64,000 nt of DNA from assembly GCA_020831965.1 (NCBI GenBank), contig JAFIFP010000007.1:124001-188000 (forward strand), read 5' to 3'. Shown one piece after another: positions 8,468 to 17,610 of the stretch. Under the pieces are notes generated by a model. It saw only the letters and a program-made list of their open reading frames with translations. It had not been told where the DNA came from and made no database searches. Source of the stretch: Idiomarina sp. GTDB lineage: Bacteria > Pseudomonadota > Gammaproteobacteria > Enterobacterales > Alteromonadaceae. Numbering within the stretch: position 1 is the stretch's first letter; every line of letters begins with the position of its first letter. The position numbers and the translations under genes are program-made.

Positions 8468-9411
8468 GAGCGTTAAAATGGTTTGGCCTGGGTTTATTCG
8501 TGCTGTTGGTTGGCGTGATGGCCTATGTATTGGTACAACACTGGAAGCATTATGACGAGCGTTCGCAGCTGACCGAAACCGCGCGCGAGAATGCTCCCGG
8601 CCAGTTTGCGGAGCTCACTAGTGGCACTACGCATTACCAGTGGCATGGTGAAAGCGACGCGCCGGTGGTGGTCTTGATTCACGGGTTCAGTATTCCCACC
8701 GCGGTCTGGGGTACTGCGGCAACCGATTTGGCAACAGAAGGCTTCCGCGTATTAACCTATGATCTCTTGGGGCGCGGTTGGTCAGATCGCCCTGATGTTC
8801 CTTATAACCGCCAACTGTACATCAGCCAGTTGAGTGAGTTGCTTGCTTATCTTGATGTCAGTGAAAGCGTTGGTCTAGTTGGGTTATCTATGGGCGGAGC
8901 AGTCGCGATGCATTACGCCTCTGAATACCCGGCTCGGGTTCGTGACATAGCGCTCGTGGCACCGCTACATGCTGCGATGCCAGCGCCACCCATTGCGTCG
9001 CCGCTAGCCTATTACATGTTGTCAGCGTTTTACGTTCCTGGTACGCGAGCTGGAATTGAAACTGCTGAACTACCAGTTGAGGTGAGCGCCGCTATGGCAG
9101 CGGCCTATGATCAGCAACGACAGTTTAGAGGCTTTACGCGCTCACTGACTTCAACGCTGTATCACTTTAATCCTGATGATCATCCATTGCACTATCGTAA
9201 CGTTCGCGACGCTGGCACACCGGTGATGTTGTTTTGGGGCACCGCAGATGACATTGTTCCCTTCGATATGAATGCAGCGGTTAGAGAGGACGCTGGTATT
9301 CACGATCAAGATTTCTTTGTCTTTGAGTATGCAGGACATACTCCGCATGTGGAGCATCCGGCGGAGTTCGCAGACGCACTAAGTGAATTTCTATGGCGTC
9401 ATCGCCGATAG
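8464..9411 (+). CDS. Membrane-anchored alpha/beta hydrolase
   Basis: A 315-residue serine hydrolase with an N-terminal transmembrane anchor (residues about 6-25) that would place the domain on the periplasmic side. The oxyanion HGF (residues 73-75), the nucleophile elbow GLSMGG with Ser142, the acid in GTADDIVPF and the His in YAGHTPHVEHP complete a catalytic triad. The start overlaps the PhzF stop (ATGA). Its 3' end overlaps the next membrane-protein gene by 19 bases. The closest functional class is esterase/lipase-like; the real substrate is unknown. Confidence 0.88.
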   Translation: MRALKWFGLGLFVLLVGVMAYVLVQHWKHYDERSQLTETARENAPGQFAELTSGTTHYQWHGESDAPVVVLIHGFSIPTAVWGTAATDLATEGFRVLTYDLLGRGWSDRPDVPYNRQLYISQLSELLAYLDVSESVGLVGLSMGGAVAMHYASEYPARVRDIALVAPLHAAMPAPPIASPLAYYMLSAFYVPGTRAGIETAELPVEVSAAMAAAYDQQRQFRGFTRSLTSTLYHFNPDDHPLHYRNVRDAGTPVMLFWGTADDIVPFDMNAAVREDAGIHDQDFFVFEYAGHTPHVEHPAEFADALSEFLWRHRR

Positions 9412-11234
9412 AAAAGCACGTCTTCAAACCAGTGTGGATGCTATTCACACTGGTCTTTTCAATGGGGTTGTTATGGGCATTCGCCCGCTGGGTATCGTCC
9501 GAAGTTTTTGTGTCGGTGGCGATTCTGGTCGCAGGTTTGCTTGCCTTTATCTATGGTGAGCCTCTACGCCTATTACGGCGCCGCGCACTGTTAGAACACG
9601 TCACTGCGCCAGAGAGCATTCTCCGTCAATGGCTGTGGCGAGGCCGTTGGGGAAGAGTTCCTGCGGTCATCCTCGGGCTACTTTGGGGTGTATTCTTTGT
9701 TGTTACTTTAGGACTGGTGACACCGACTGAGTGGTTAGCGGTCAGCCTAAGTTGTCTCAGTTTCGCCTTGTTGTTCGTGGGCGCTGGACGTTTCGTCGAT
9801 AGCCAAATTGGTAGCCGTTATCGAGACTACTTGCGGCTTCGTGTTGCCCTGTTGTGTAACTTACCCATTCTTTTAATCTTGTTTGTTATGGTCACCTTTT
9901 TCTGGGGAGACGCAGCGGCGTCGAGACATTTGAGTCTGGAAACTGTGATTAGCGATGCAGCAAGCCAAGGCAGCGCGCGCTTTGAGCATCCGCTTTTAAG
10001 TGGTCTATCGGCATTAACGATGATCGGCTATGAAGCGGCCTGGCACCTGATGCAAACCTGGACTGCTCAAGCCGAGATGAGTCGTAGTTGGCTGGTTGGT
10101 GCATGGATTGTTTTTCTGCTCATTCAAGGTGCAAAGGCTTACGCTGTTTGGCTGGTTTTAAATGGTGTTCTGACCCTAATCCATCTTTATGGAAGCCCAC
10201 CCTCAGAGCGCCGAGATATCGTCTCATGGCGATTTATGGGGCTAGTTGCAGCGATTACTGTGCTCCTGTTGTGGTTGTTACCAAAGCTGTGGACTGCGAA
10301 CTTGAGTCCCGACCACCAAGAAGTCGAACATGCGGCCCTCGATTGCCCGCCAGCACTGGTTGAAGCTTCGTCGCGACAGTTGTATGTGGAAGGGCAGGAG
10401 TTTCTGGAACAGGAAGTAAATACTGTATCGGCAGCGATGGAAGCAGTTATTCGGCGCGATATTGAAGAGGTATTTGCCGGGATTGAAAGTGGTGTTGATC
10501 GTTTTTTGGATTGGAATTTCAGTGTCAGCGGGCAATATCAGCAAGGCGCTTTCTTAGTGGCAAACTCTTTGAATAAAGAGGCGGAGTTTGGGCAATATCT
10601 TGCAGATAAGTTGGTGGAGTTTGTCTTTCCAACGCTTGGCACTGACTTGGCGGCACAGGTTCCGCAATGGAACTCTGAGTTAGAAGCTTCGCTGATGAGC
10701 AGCTTGGGTCGGTATGATTCATTTATCGGTCGCTATTTGCCCAACAATCGCTGTGTACAAGTTCCCCCGCTAAGTGTTGACCTCACGTCTTATGCTGAGA
10801 AGTCTGCGGTAGGCGCGGGCCCTGTTGTTGGCCTGGTCGCTGCTCGATTTGCTTCAGGTATGGGAGCTCGAGCCATGGGAAGCACAGCGATGCGTCGCAC
10901 CTTTGCGGCACTATTGAGCCGAGCCGGGGCGCGTGCTGCTACAGTTGGAGCCAGTGGTGGGGCGACCTTTGTTTGTGGGCCGCTTTGCACCGTTGCTGTT
11001 GGCACACTGGGTTGGATAGCGACTGATATCGTGATTAGTCGAACTGATGATGCGTTAAATCGTGAACGAATGCGCGCCGAGATTCTTGCCACTATTGAGG
11101 AAGACAAGGAAGCTTTGATTGAGGAAGTATCAGCACAATATGCGCGGGCCGCTCACCTGCTATTTCTTGAAATCGACGCGCTCGAACAAGAACGTTTTAA
11201 TATTCGACGGGATCTGCAGCGAGCGACTCCCTGA
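9393..11234 (+). CDS. Large polytopic membrane protein of unknown function
   Basis: A 613-residue protein I do not recognise. The N-terminal 310 residues contain about seven hydrophobic segments (near 15-33, 35-52, 83-105, 112-130, 150-170, 230-255, 275-298). A soluble region with acidic, helical sequence follows (about 310-470), then an Ala/Gly-rich hydrophobic hairpin at about 472-545 (AVGAGPVVGLVAARF, GASGGATFVCGPLCTVAVG) resembling membrane-inserting glycine-zipper segments, then a charged helical C-terminus. The start overlaps the hydrolase gene by 19 bases; a later GTG or ATG start is possible. It closes the same-strand run that began at 3850. Function open. Confidence 0.7.
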   Translation: MASSPIEKHVFKPVWMLFTLVFSMGLLWAFARWVSSEVFVSVAILVAGLLAFIYGEPLRLLRRRALLEHVTAPESILRQWLWRGRWGRVPAVILGLLWGVFFVVTLGLVTPTEWLAVSLSCLSFALLFVGAGRFVDSQIGSRYRDYLRLRVALLCNLPILLILFVMVTFFWGDAAASRHLSLETVISDAASQGSARFEHPLLSGLSALTMIGYEAAWHLMQTWTAQAEMSRSWLVGAWIVFLLIQGAKAYAVWLVLNGVLTLIHLYGSPPSERRDIVSWRFMGLVAAITVLLLWLLPKLWTANLSPDHQEVEHAALDCPPALVEASSRQLYVEGQEFLEQEVNTVSAAMEAVIRRDIEEVFAGIESGVDRFLDWNFSVSGQYQQGAFLVANSLNKEAEFGQYLADKLVEFVFPTLGTDLAAQVPQWNSELEASLMSSLGRYDSFIGRYLPNNRCVQVPPLSVDLTSYAEKSAVGAGPVVGLVAARFASGMGARAMGSTAMRRTFAALLSRAGARAATVGASGGATFVCGPLCTVAVGTLGWIATDIVISRTDDALNRERMRAEILATIEEDKEALIEEVSAQYARAAHLLFLEIDALEQERFNIRRDLQRATP

Positions 11235-11330
11235 CAGAGAGATCCAAGTATGCACCTGAGCGCCCATTGTGGGCTACTGGTCGGTTTCGGACTCTGATTG
11301 TTTGTCCATTCTTTGATTTGTCGGTATCTT

Positions 11331-11378
11331 AAGGCGCTAATTCATCCTAAAAGTCGTTATAGGATTGAATAACGCCTT
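11331..11378 (+). terminator. Long imperfect hairpin before the prolyl oligopeptidase gene
   Basis: AAGGCG at 11331-11336 pairs with CGCCTT at 11373-11378, and inside it TTCATCCTA (11341-11349) pairs with TAGGATTGAA (11360-11369) with one bulge; the structure is followed by TTTT to 11380. It could end transcription from the upstream run or act as a leader attenuator, since it sits only 25 bases before the next start codon. Confidence 0.5.
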
Positions 11379-11405
11379 TTCATAACAACAAGAAAGGAAG
11401 ACAAC

Positions 11406-13547
11406 ATGCGAGTGATATTTCCAATCGCTGCGTTAGCGCTCCTCACTGCCTGTAGCGGCGGTGCGGAACGCAGTAGTGAACAAGCAGGACATCGGGGTGG
11501 AGAAGTGACGTATCCGGACACGCGCACCAGTAGTAACGTTGACGTTTATTTTGGTCGTGAAGTCGCCGATCCTTATCGTTGGTTGGAGGATGATCGGAGT
11601 GCAGAAACTGCAGCTTGGGTGACGGCGCAGAATGAAGTAACTTTCGATTTTCTTGGTAATATTTCATTTCGAGATGAAGTGCGTGAACGTTTAGCGCAAG
11701 CATGGAACTTCGAACGTGTAGGAGCTCCTTTTGTCGAGGGTGATTACACCTACTTCTACCGAAATGACGGGCTTCAGAATCATTTCGTCGTTTATCGTCA
11801 AAAAGATGGTGGTGAACCGGAGGTCTTTCTTGACCCAAATACTTTCAGTGAAGACGGCACCACGTCACTCGCAACACTTAGTTTTTCACGTGATGGTTCT
11901 TTAGCGGCGTACGCAACCTCAAAAGGTGGCAGTGACTGGCGTACTGTCTATGTGCTCGATGTGGAGACCATGGAGTTCGTTGGTGAACCGCTGGAAGACA
12001 TTAAATTCAGCGGAATCTCTTGGCGTGGTAATGAAGGGTTTTACTATTCGAGCTACGACCGTCCAGAAGGGAGCTATCTGTCAGAAATGACAGACCAGCA
12101 TAAGCTCTACTATCACCGCTTAGGCACGCCTCAATCTGAAGACCAAGTTGTGTTTGGTGTAGATGAAGGTCAACATCATCGCTATATCGGTGGTACTGTC
12201 ACGCAAGACGCCTCCTTCCTGCTTGTCTCCGCGGCAAATACAACGTCTGGCAATAAGCTATTCGTGAAAGATCTCCGCAATGACAATGCTGAGTTTGTGG
12301 CGATTGTTGATAATGAGGATTCCTCTACAGGTTTGCTTACCAACGACGGCGAAACCCTATTTTTACAAACAAACTTGGACGCACCGAATCGTCGTTTAGT
12401 ACGAGTCGATGCCGCAAATCCACAACCGCAGAACTGGGAAGACGTCATTCCAGAAACTGAACATGTATTGACGGTCACTCGTGGCGCAGGTTATGTATTT
12501 GCACGCTATATGGTCGATGCGATTGCGAAAGTTCAGCAATACCAGTTTGATGGTTCGTTAGTGCGCGAAATTGAGCTGCCAGGCGTAGGTTCGGCAGGTG
12601 GCTTTAGTGGTAAAGACGATGCTGAAACGCTGTACTTCTCGTTTACCAATTACACGACAGCATCGAGTACTTATGCCTTCAATCCAAAAACGGGTGAATC
12701 GAGCTTGTACTTTAAGTCTGGCGCAGACTTTGATCCAGCCAACTATGAGTCTGAGCAAGTGTTTTATACGTCGAAAGACGGTACGAGTATTCCAATGATT
12801 ATCAGCTATCGCAAAGGACTTGAGCGGGATGGAAGCAACCCGACCATCCTCTATGGTTATGGTGGCTTCAATGTCAGTCTGACGCCTTCATTTAGTGTTG
12901 TGAATGCAGTTTGGATGGATATGGGCGGTATCTACGCCGTACCGAACATTCGTGGTGGCGGTGAATATGGTCGTGCCTGGCACGAGGCCGGTATTCAAAT
13001 GCACAAGCAGAACGTCTTTGATGACTTTATTGCTGCGGCAGAATACTTAATCGACGAAGGCTACACATCCAGTGACAAGTTGGCACTGAGTGGTGGTTCG
13101 AATGGCGGCTTGCTTGTTGGTGCTGTTATGACGCAACGTCCGGAGCTTGCACGAGTGGCATTACCGGCGGTAGGTGTACTCGACATGCTGCGTTATCACA
13201 CCTTCACTGCGGGCGCAGGCTGGGCGTTTGATTACGGTACTGCTGAGCAAAGCGAAGAAATGTTCGAGTACCTGCTAAACTACTCACCACTGCATAATGT
13301 GCAGGCGGGGGTGAACTACCCTGCAACTTTGGTGACGACTGCGGATCGGGACGACCGTGTGGTTCCAGCACACTCATTTAAGTTTGCAGCCGAACTGCAA
13401 GCGAAAGATGGTGGTTTGAATCCTCAGTTGATTCGTATTGATGTGAATGCAGGACATGGCGCGGGTATGCCGACGTCGATGATTATCGACCGAGCAGCCG
13501 ACGTGTTGAGTTTCACGCTCTACAATATGGGTTACGACAAGCTGTAA
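11406..13547 (+). CDS. Prolyl oligopeptidase family lipoprotein (S9A peptidase)
   Basis: A 713-residue serine peptidase that cuts small peptides after proline. The first 16 residues form a lipoprotein signal with lipobox LTAC, so it is probably anchored in the envelope. Residues about 40-450 form the beta-propeller gate beginning [11 protein letters not shown], with DPYRWLEDD typical of S9A. The C-terminal alpha/beta hydrolase has GYGGFN, GGEYGR, nucleophile Ser565 in GGSNGG, Asp649 in DRDDRVVP and His684 in AGHGAG. AAGGAAG precedes the ATG. It stands alone between a hairpin leader and a terminator. Related enzymes help scavenge peptides in marine heterotrophs. Confidence 0.95.
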   Translation: MRVIFPIAALALLTACSGGAERSSEQAGHRGGEVTYPDTRTSSNVDVYFGREVADPYRWLEDDRSAETAAWVTAQNEVTFDFLGNISFRDEVRERLAQAWNFERVGAPFVEGDYTYFYRNDGLQNHFVVYRQKDGGEPEVFLDPNTFSEDGTTSLATLSFSRDGSLAAYATSKGGSDWRTVYVLDVETMEFVGEPLEDIKFSGISWRGNEGFYYSSYDRPEGSYLSEMTDQHKLYYHRLGTPQSEDQVVFGVDEGQHHRYIGGTVTQDASFLLVSAANTTSGNKLFVKDLRNDNAEFVAIVDNEDSSTGLLTNDGETLFLQTNLDAPNRRLVRVDAANPQPQNWEDVIPETEHVLTVTRGAGYVFARYMVDAIAKVQQYQFDGSLVREIELPGVGSAGGFSGKDDAETLYFSFTNYTTASSTYAFNPKTGESSLYFKSGADFDPANYESEQVFYTSKDGTSIPMIISYRKGLERDGSNPTILYGYGGFNVSLTPSFSVVNAVWMDMGGIYAVPNIRGGGEYGRAWHEAGIQMHKQNVFDDFIAAAEYLIDEGYTSSDKLALSGGSNGGLLVGAVMTQRPELARVALPAVGVLDMLRYHTFTAGAGWAFDYGTAEQSEEMFEYLLNYSPLHNVQAGVNYPATLVTTADRDDRVVPAHSFKFAAELQAKDGGLNPQLIRIDVNAGHGAGMPTSMIIDRAADVLSFTLYNMGYDKL

Positions 13548-13574
13548 GCTGGTTGCCAATCCAAAAGATAGCAA

Positions 13575-13606
13575 GCCGCAACAAATAATTTTGTTGCGGC
13601 TTTTTT
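13575..13606 (+). terminator. Intrinsic terminator of the prolyl oligopeptidase gene
   Basis: Perfect 11-base stem GCCGCAACAAA (13575-13585) and its complement (13590-13600) with a TAAT loop, followed by six T. It also separates this gene from the convergent ABC permease ending at 13611. Confidence 0.92.
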
Positions 13607-13610
13607 ATTC

Positions 13611-14870
13611 TTAAATGCGAGGTGTTAAGCCTTTGCTCAGTGCTGTGCGATAGGCCATAAATGCAGGAATACAAGCCATTAGGGTGGCAACAGCAAGTGC
13701 AGCTAGGGCAAACAGCCCCAAGTTTGCATTCAGCGGATTGGTTTCAATCAAGATACCAAATTGCTGTACCAGAAACTGTTGCATGACCAGCAGTGTGCCC
13801 CAAAGAAAACCAATGGAAACAATGATGGCCGTAACTACCATCAATACCACTTCAAGCTGAATCAACCAGAAAATGCTCCAAGGCCGCGCTCCTGTTGCTC
13901 TAAGGATCGCAATCTCACGTTCGCGTTCTTTCATGGATGCCAGCAAAGTAGTGGTTAGACCGACCAATGTTGCGATCAGTACTAAGCCGCTGATGATGAG
14001 TAATAAATTCTCGATACTACCGAGCATTCGCCAAAGCTCTGCCATGGCGACACCGGGAATGATGGCGCTCAATGCTTCATCTCGAAACGTATTGATCTGT
14101 CGTTGCACGAGAAAAGTCGCTGCCCGTGAGTCGATTCCAACTAAGAACGCAGTAATACTGGTCGGCGTAAGGTCTTTTTCCCGTGCCTCGTCGGCACTAA
14201 TACGTTGACCGGGCGGTGCCTGTGCGCCGGACTGCCAATCCACATGAATGGCTTCCATCCCTTCGAGTGAAATATGGATGCTTTGATCAACGGGCGTCCC
14301 TGTTGGGGCGAGTATACCAACAATGGTAAAGGGCTTGTCATCGTGCTCGACGAAGCTAACGCTGCCCGTACCATGGGCAAGTACAATCTCATCCCCTAAC
14401 TGATAATTGAGGGCACGCGCTACTTCAGAGCCAATGACAGCATCGTAGAGGTCATCGAAGACTTTGCCATGCGCCAGTGTTAGTTCACGATCGCGAGAGT
14501 AGCGAAAATGCGTAAAGTAGTCCTGGGTGGTACCCACCACCGAGTAGCCGCGATGGGAATCACCCAACGCAATAGGAACAGTCCAGCGAATGCGCGGGTG
14601 TTGCGCGATACGCTCATAGGTGTCCCAGCCTACATTGGCGGTTGGGTTACCGACCCGAAATACGGAGTAAAGCAAAAGATTGAGTTGACCGCTACGAGCG
14701 CCAACAATCAAGTCAGTACCAGAGACGGCGTTATGAAAACTACTTTTGGTCTGTTCACGAAGATGCTCAATAGCGAAGAGCAGGGTCAAACTAATCACCA
14801 AGGATGCCAAGGTCATAATGACAGTGGTACGGCGGCTCAGTAAGCTTTTTCTGGCAATAGTTAAGAGCAT
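13611..14870 (-). CDS. ABC transporter permease, FtsX/MacB-like (zinc-linked operon)
   Basis: A 419-residue permease with four transmembrane segments: one near residues 15-36, then a large periplasmic domain, then three C-terminal segments near 285-312, 335-362 and 385-408. This is the FtsX/MacB topology, usually involved in mechanotransmission or lipoprotein/peptide handling rather than classical import. KEREREIAILRATGA in the cytoplasmic loop is the coupling motif. Its start overlaps the ATPase gene by 10 bases. As third gene of the DUF2796 operon under a Zur-type operator it matches the ABC component reported in the Vibrio zrg zinc system; its transport direction is not evident from sequence. 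Confidence 0.88.
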   Translation of the reverse strand: MLLTIARKSLLSRRTTVIMTLASLVISLTLLFAIEHLREQTKSSFHNAVSGTDLIVGARSGQLNLLLYSVFRVGNPTANVGWDTYERIAQHPRIRWTVPIALGDSHRGYSVVGTTQDYFTHFRYSRDRELTLAHGKVFDDLYDAVIGSEVARALNYQLGDEIVLAHGTGSVSFVEHDDKPFTIVGILAPTGTPVDQSIHISLEGMEAIHVDWQSGAQAPPGQRISADEAREKDLTPTSITAFLVGIDSRAATFLVQRQINTFRDEALSAIIPGVAMAELWRMLGSIENLLLIISGLVLIATLVGLTTTLLASMKEREREIAILRATGARPWSIFWLIQLEVVLMVVTAIIVSIGFLWGTLLVMQQFLVQQFGILIETNPLNANLGLFALAALAVATLMACIPAFMAYRTALSKGLTPRI

Positions 14871-15580
14871 GTTTGAACTCCTGCAGCAATGTTCTTCATG
14901 TCGAGACTACGGGAAAAGAAAGAGCGAAGCGCTTGGTCATGACTTACAAAAATGACCGTCGTACCGTAACGATTCGCTTCGTCCAGCAGGAGTTGCATAA
15001 AACCATCTCGGTTATCGGCATCGAGTGCCGAAGTGGGCTCATCCGCAATCAGTAAGGGTGGCTTGAGAAGTAATGCCCGCGCAATTGCTACACGCTGTTG
15101 TTGCCCCACACTAAGTTGCGCAGCGGGGCGTTGAATAGTGTTTACATCGAGCCCAAGGGTTTGCAGTAAGTCGAGTGCACGTTGCTCGGTTTCGGCCGAC
15201 AGACGCCCACTAAATCGAGCGGGTAATAAGACATTCTCTAGAGGAGTGAGATAAGGAATAAGATTGAGTTGCTGGAAAATCAATCCGATATGCTCAGCAC
15301 GCACGCGATCACGAGCGGCGGCGGACATTGTTGTGAGGTCCTGGCCGGCAATCTCTATTTTGCCACTGGTCGGCGGCATCATTCCGGCAATGAGGTTAAG
15401 AAAAGTCGTTTTACCTGAACCTGACGAGCCAAGTACAAAGAGATGCTCTCCAGTTTTCAATGCCAGTGATTCGACGGTTAGTTGCCAAGGATCGTGAGTT
15501 TGCCAACGAAAACTGAACTGACTGATTTTTAATACGAAGGACTCTTCAGAGCGACTCTGCATAGTAATATTGAAACCCAT
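14861..15580 (-). CDS. ABC transporter ATP-binding protein (zinc-linked operon)
   Basis: A 239-residue ATPase of the MacB/LolD-like class. Walker A is GSSGSGKTT (about residues 52-60), the Q-loop is IFQQLNLIPYL, the ABC signature is LSVGQQQRVAIARAL, Walker B LLIADEPTSALD and the switch His is in VSHDQALR. An alternative start at Met7 (MQSRSEE) is possible. It energises the permease encoded immediately downstream, with which it overlaps, and follows the His-rich DUF2796 lipoprotein gene by 55 bases, so all three should be one Zur-controlled transcript. Confidence 0.93.
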   Translation of the reverse strand: MGFNITMQSRSEESFVLKISQFSFRWQTHDPWQLTVESLALKTGEHLFVLGSSGSGKTTFLNLIAGMMPPTSGKIEIAGQDLTTMSAAARDRVRAEHIGLIFQQLNLIPYLTPLENVLLPARFSGRLSAETEQRALDLLQTLGLDVNTIQRPAAQLSVGQQQRVAIARALLLKPPLLIADEPTSALDADNRDGFMQLLLDEANRYGTTVIFVSHDQALRSFFSRSLDMKNIAAGVQTCS

Positions 15581-15635
15581 TTTTCATGAAATAGTACAAG
15601 GCTTGATGATAACAAACATGAGACCTTTATGTGGT

Positions 15636-16214
15636 CTACTGGCGTATTCGCACAACATCATTCCGTGAGGTAAGCTGCTGCACGCCTTGTTGCTGTTCAG
15701 AAATCCAGACGGTATCGATACGCTCGATCGCAGGAAACTGCTCGAATAGGCTTAAAGTCAGACTGTTTAAGCGGTCAAGCCGGCCACAGTGGAATCGTAC
15801 ATTCACAAGAAAATCACCATGACTGCCGCTGTAAGCTGTCTGCGCATTTGCGCTAATTTGCTCACAGCGTGCCCGCGCCGCAGGAACTGCCCAATCCCCT
15901 CGTTCTAGGATGGCCAAAACATCGTCAATAGCCGCCTGCTGTGTATCCGTTGAAGGAGGGTGTTCAAAGCCAACGAGGTCACCGGCCGGTACTGAGAAAC
16001 GAATATAAATCTGGGACTGCTCGAGCGTAATTTCTGCGTTTCCTAGACCATGTACATGAGCACCATGTCCGTGTTCATGCCCGTGAGCATCATCGTGGGA
16101 GTGGGCGTGCTGATGGTCGTGATCATGCGCATGGTCGTGATCGTGGGCATGATCAGAGCAGCCAACAAGCATTAAACTGCCTGTGAGTGACAGCATAAAT
16201 AATCGATTTCTCAT
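15636..16214 (-). CDS. zrgA: His-rich zinc-binding lipoprotein, DUF2796 (ZrgA-like)
   Basis: A 192-residue protein with a lipoprotein signal ending LVGC (Cys19). Residues about 22-55 are a run of His/Asp/Ala in HDHDH-type repeats with roughly 20 histidines, followed by HVHGLGNAEI, the conserved start of the DUF2796 domain. Two further cysteines (ARCEQ and FHCGR) may form a disulphide. In Vibrio, ZrgA is a zinc-binding periplasmic factor needed for zinc acquisition and works with an ABC transporter. Here the same partner genes follow and a perfect Zur-type palindrome sits 24 bases before the ATG, which fits a zinc-starvation role well. Confidence 0.88.
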   Translation of the reverse strand: MRNRLFMLSLTGSLMLVGCSDHAHDHDHAHDHDHQHAHSHDDAHGHEHGHGAHVHGLGNAEITLEQSQIYIRFSVPAGDLVGFEHPPSTDTQQAAIDDVLAILERGDWAVPAARARCEQISANAQTAYSGSHGDFLVNVRFHCGRLDRLNSLTLSLFEQFPAIERIDTVWISEQQQGVQQLTSRNDVVRIRQ

Positions 16215-16238
16215 AGCGCACCTCTTCGTTTTGATAGT

Positions 16239-16251
16239 GTTATATTATAAC
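16239..16251 (-). promoter_or_regulatory. Zur operator (perfect inverted repeat)
   Basis: GTTATATTATAAC, a perfect 13-base palindrome with a central T, equals the core of the gammaproteobacterial Zur box (GTTATAnTATAAC). It lies 24 bases upstream of the DUF2796 lipoprotein start, where a repressor would block the promoter. It is also 86 bases before the divergent YgjP-type gene, which might share control. The function of the operon beneath it independently points to zinc. Confidence 0.85.
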
Positions 16252-16337
16252 GCAGAGAGTCCGATGCAAAGACCATTTAGATTGAATTAAATCAGCGTTT
16301 CTGGTCTTGGTCGTGGCGCCAGTGGTATGCTTTCAGG

Positions 16338-16874
16338 ATGATATTTTCCTCCTCTTATACGTACACTCTAACGCGCCGTAAGCGAATGAAGCATATTCGT
16401 TTGCGCGTGACAGAACCTGATGGCGCACTTTATGTGTCAGCACCACCGCGGGTGCCGGAGTTTGTTATTCGCGCATTTGTGAAAAGCAAAGACAGCTGGA
16501 TCACCAAGCAACGCGAGCGTATTGCGTTGTTACCACCTAAACCACCTTTGGATGTTGAGTACTGCCGCGCCACGATGCAGCGTGAGGTTCCAAAGCTCAT
16601 TCAACACTGGTCAAAATCCTTGGGTGTTGATTGTGCAGGTTGGCGGATGCGACGTATGAAGACTCGGTGGGGGAGCTGCAACACCAAAACGCACTGGATA
16701 AATTTAAACTTAGAGTTGGGCCAACTGCCATTGCCGCTGCTTGAGTATGTGGTGGTTCACGAATTAGTGCATTTACATGAGCGTTATCACAATGCGCGGT
16801 TTTATCAATTGCTTGAGTCGCAGCTCCCGGACTGGAGAGGGCGCGAAGCCGACCTGAGAGTGATTCAGTTATGA
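16338..16874 (+). CDS. YgjP-like M48-type metallopeptidase
   Basis: A 178-residue protein of the YgjP/DUF45 family, related in fold to SprT and WSS1-type zinc peptidases. The zinc site HELVHLHERYHN puts His141, Glu142, His145 and His151 at the metal; the family hallmark RMKTRWGSCNT lies before it. Members are cytoplasmic; the biological substrate is not established. The stop overlaps the next start (ATGA), so it is translated together with the SGNH hydrolase. Confidence 0.9.
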   Translation: MIFSSSYTYTLTRRKRMKHIRLRVTEPDGALYVSAPPRVPEFVIRAFVKSKDSWITKQRERIALLPPKPPLDVEYCRATMQREVPKLIQHWSKSLGVDCAGWRMRRMKTRWGSCNTKTHWINLNLELGQLPLPLLEYVVVHELVHLHERYHNARFYQLLESQLPDWRGREADLRVIQL

Positions 16875-17602
16875 AAATTGTGTTTCACTATTGCTCTGCA
16901 CTGGTGCTTGCACCCTTGCTATTACGCCAAGGTAAACACGTGCGTCGCCATACCTTGAGATTACCAGAAGCGACAGGTGAGAGAAGCGGTGTTTTGCAGG
17001 CGGACAATCCGGACTTGCCAAAATTGCGCCTGCTGATAGCGGGTGATTCTGCAGCAGCTGGTGTTGGTGCGGCGCTACAAACGGACGCACTTGCTGGACG
17101 GCTGGTAGAGCAACTCGCCGATTACGCTGTCGAATGGCATCTTGAAGCCAAAACAGGACTCACGGCTGCGCAAATATTGGCACGGTTGAAACAGCAGCAG
17201 AGTAGGGAGCTAGACGTTGTTCTATTGTCCATGGGAGTGAACGATGTCACTCAAAACACTTCACTAAAAGTCTGGAAACAGACCCTTATTGAAGTGTTAA
17301 ACACCTGTCGAGAGCAATTTAAGGCGCCTCGCGTTATTTTTACAGCTGTGCCACCGATGGAGAAGTTCCCCGCATTACCACAGCCACTGCGTTGGTTTTT
17401 GGGAACCCGAGCTACTTTGCTTAATCAGGCCTTACAGGAAGTCTGTCAGCAAGAAGCGCAAGCCTCTGTGCTCAACGTCAATTTTCCAATAGCGACAGGC
17501 GTCATGGCAGAGGATGGATTTCACCCTGGCCCAGTGGGTTATCAGCTCTGGGCGCGTGAGGCTGCCCGCACGATTCGGCTTACCCAGAGCTCAAGTGTCT
17601 GA
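16871..17602 (+). CDS. SGNH/GDSL hydrolase
   Basis: A 243-residue lipase/esterase-fold enzyme. The block I motif LLIAGDSAAAGVGA places the nucleophile at Ser60, block III is MGVNDVTQ with the oxyanion Asn, and block V DGFHPG gives Asp215 and His218. A short hydrophobic N-terminus (residues 3-18) could be a weak anchor or signal. It overlaps the YgjP-type gene by four bases and ends 8 bases from the convergent tyrA. Substrate unknown; acyl ester hydrolysis is expected from the family. Confidence 0.88.
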   Translation: MKIVFHYCSALVLAPLLLRQGKHVRRHTLRLPEATGERSGVLQADNPDLPKLRLLIAGDSAAAGVGAALQTDALAGRLVEQLADYAVEWHLEAKTGLTAAQILARLKQQQSRELDVVLLSMGVNDVTQNTSLKVWKQTLIEVLNTCREQFKAPRVIFTAVPPMEKFPALPQPLRWFLGTRATLLNQALQEVCQQEAQASVLNVNFPIATGVMAEDGFHPGPVGYQLWAREAARTIRLTQSSSV

Positions 17603-17610
17603 GAGTTGGG

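Noticed and set aside
16080-16150. Short repeated CATG/GATCAT-type DNA resembling a tandem repeat or CRISPR
   Set aside because: It encodes the His/Asp-rich segment of the DUF2796 lipoprotein; there are no uniform spacers.
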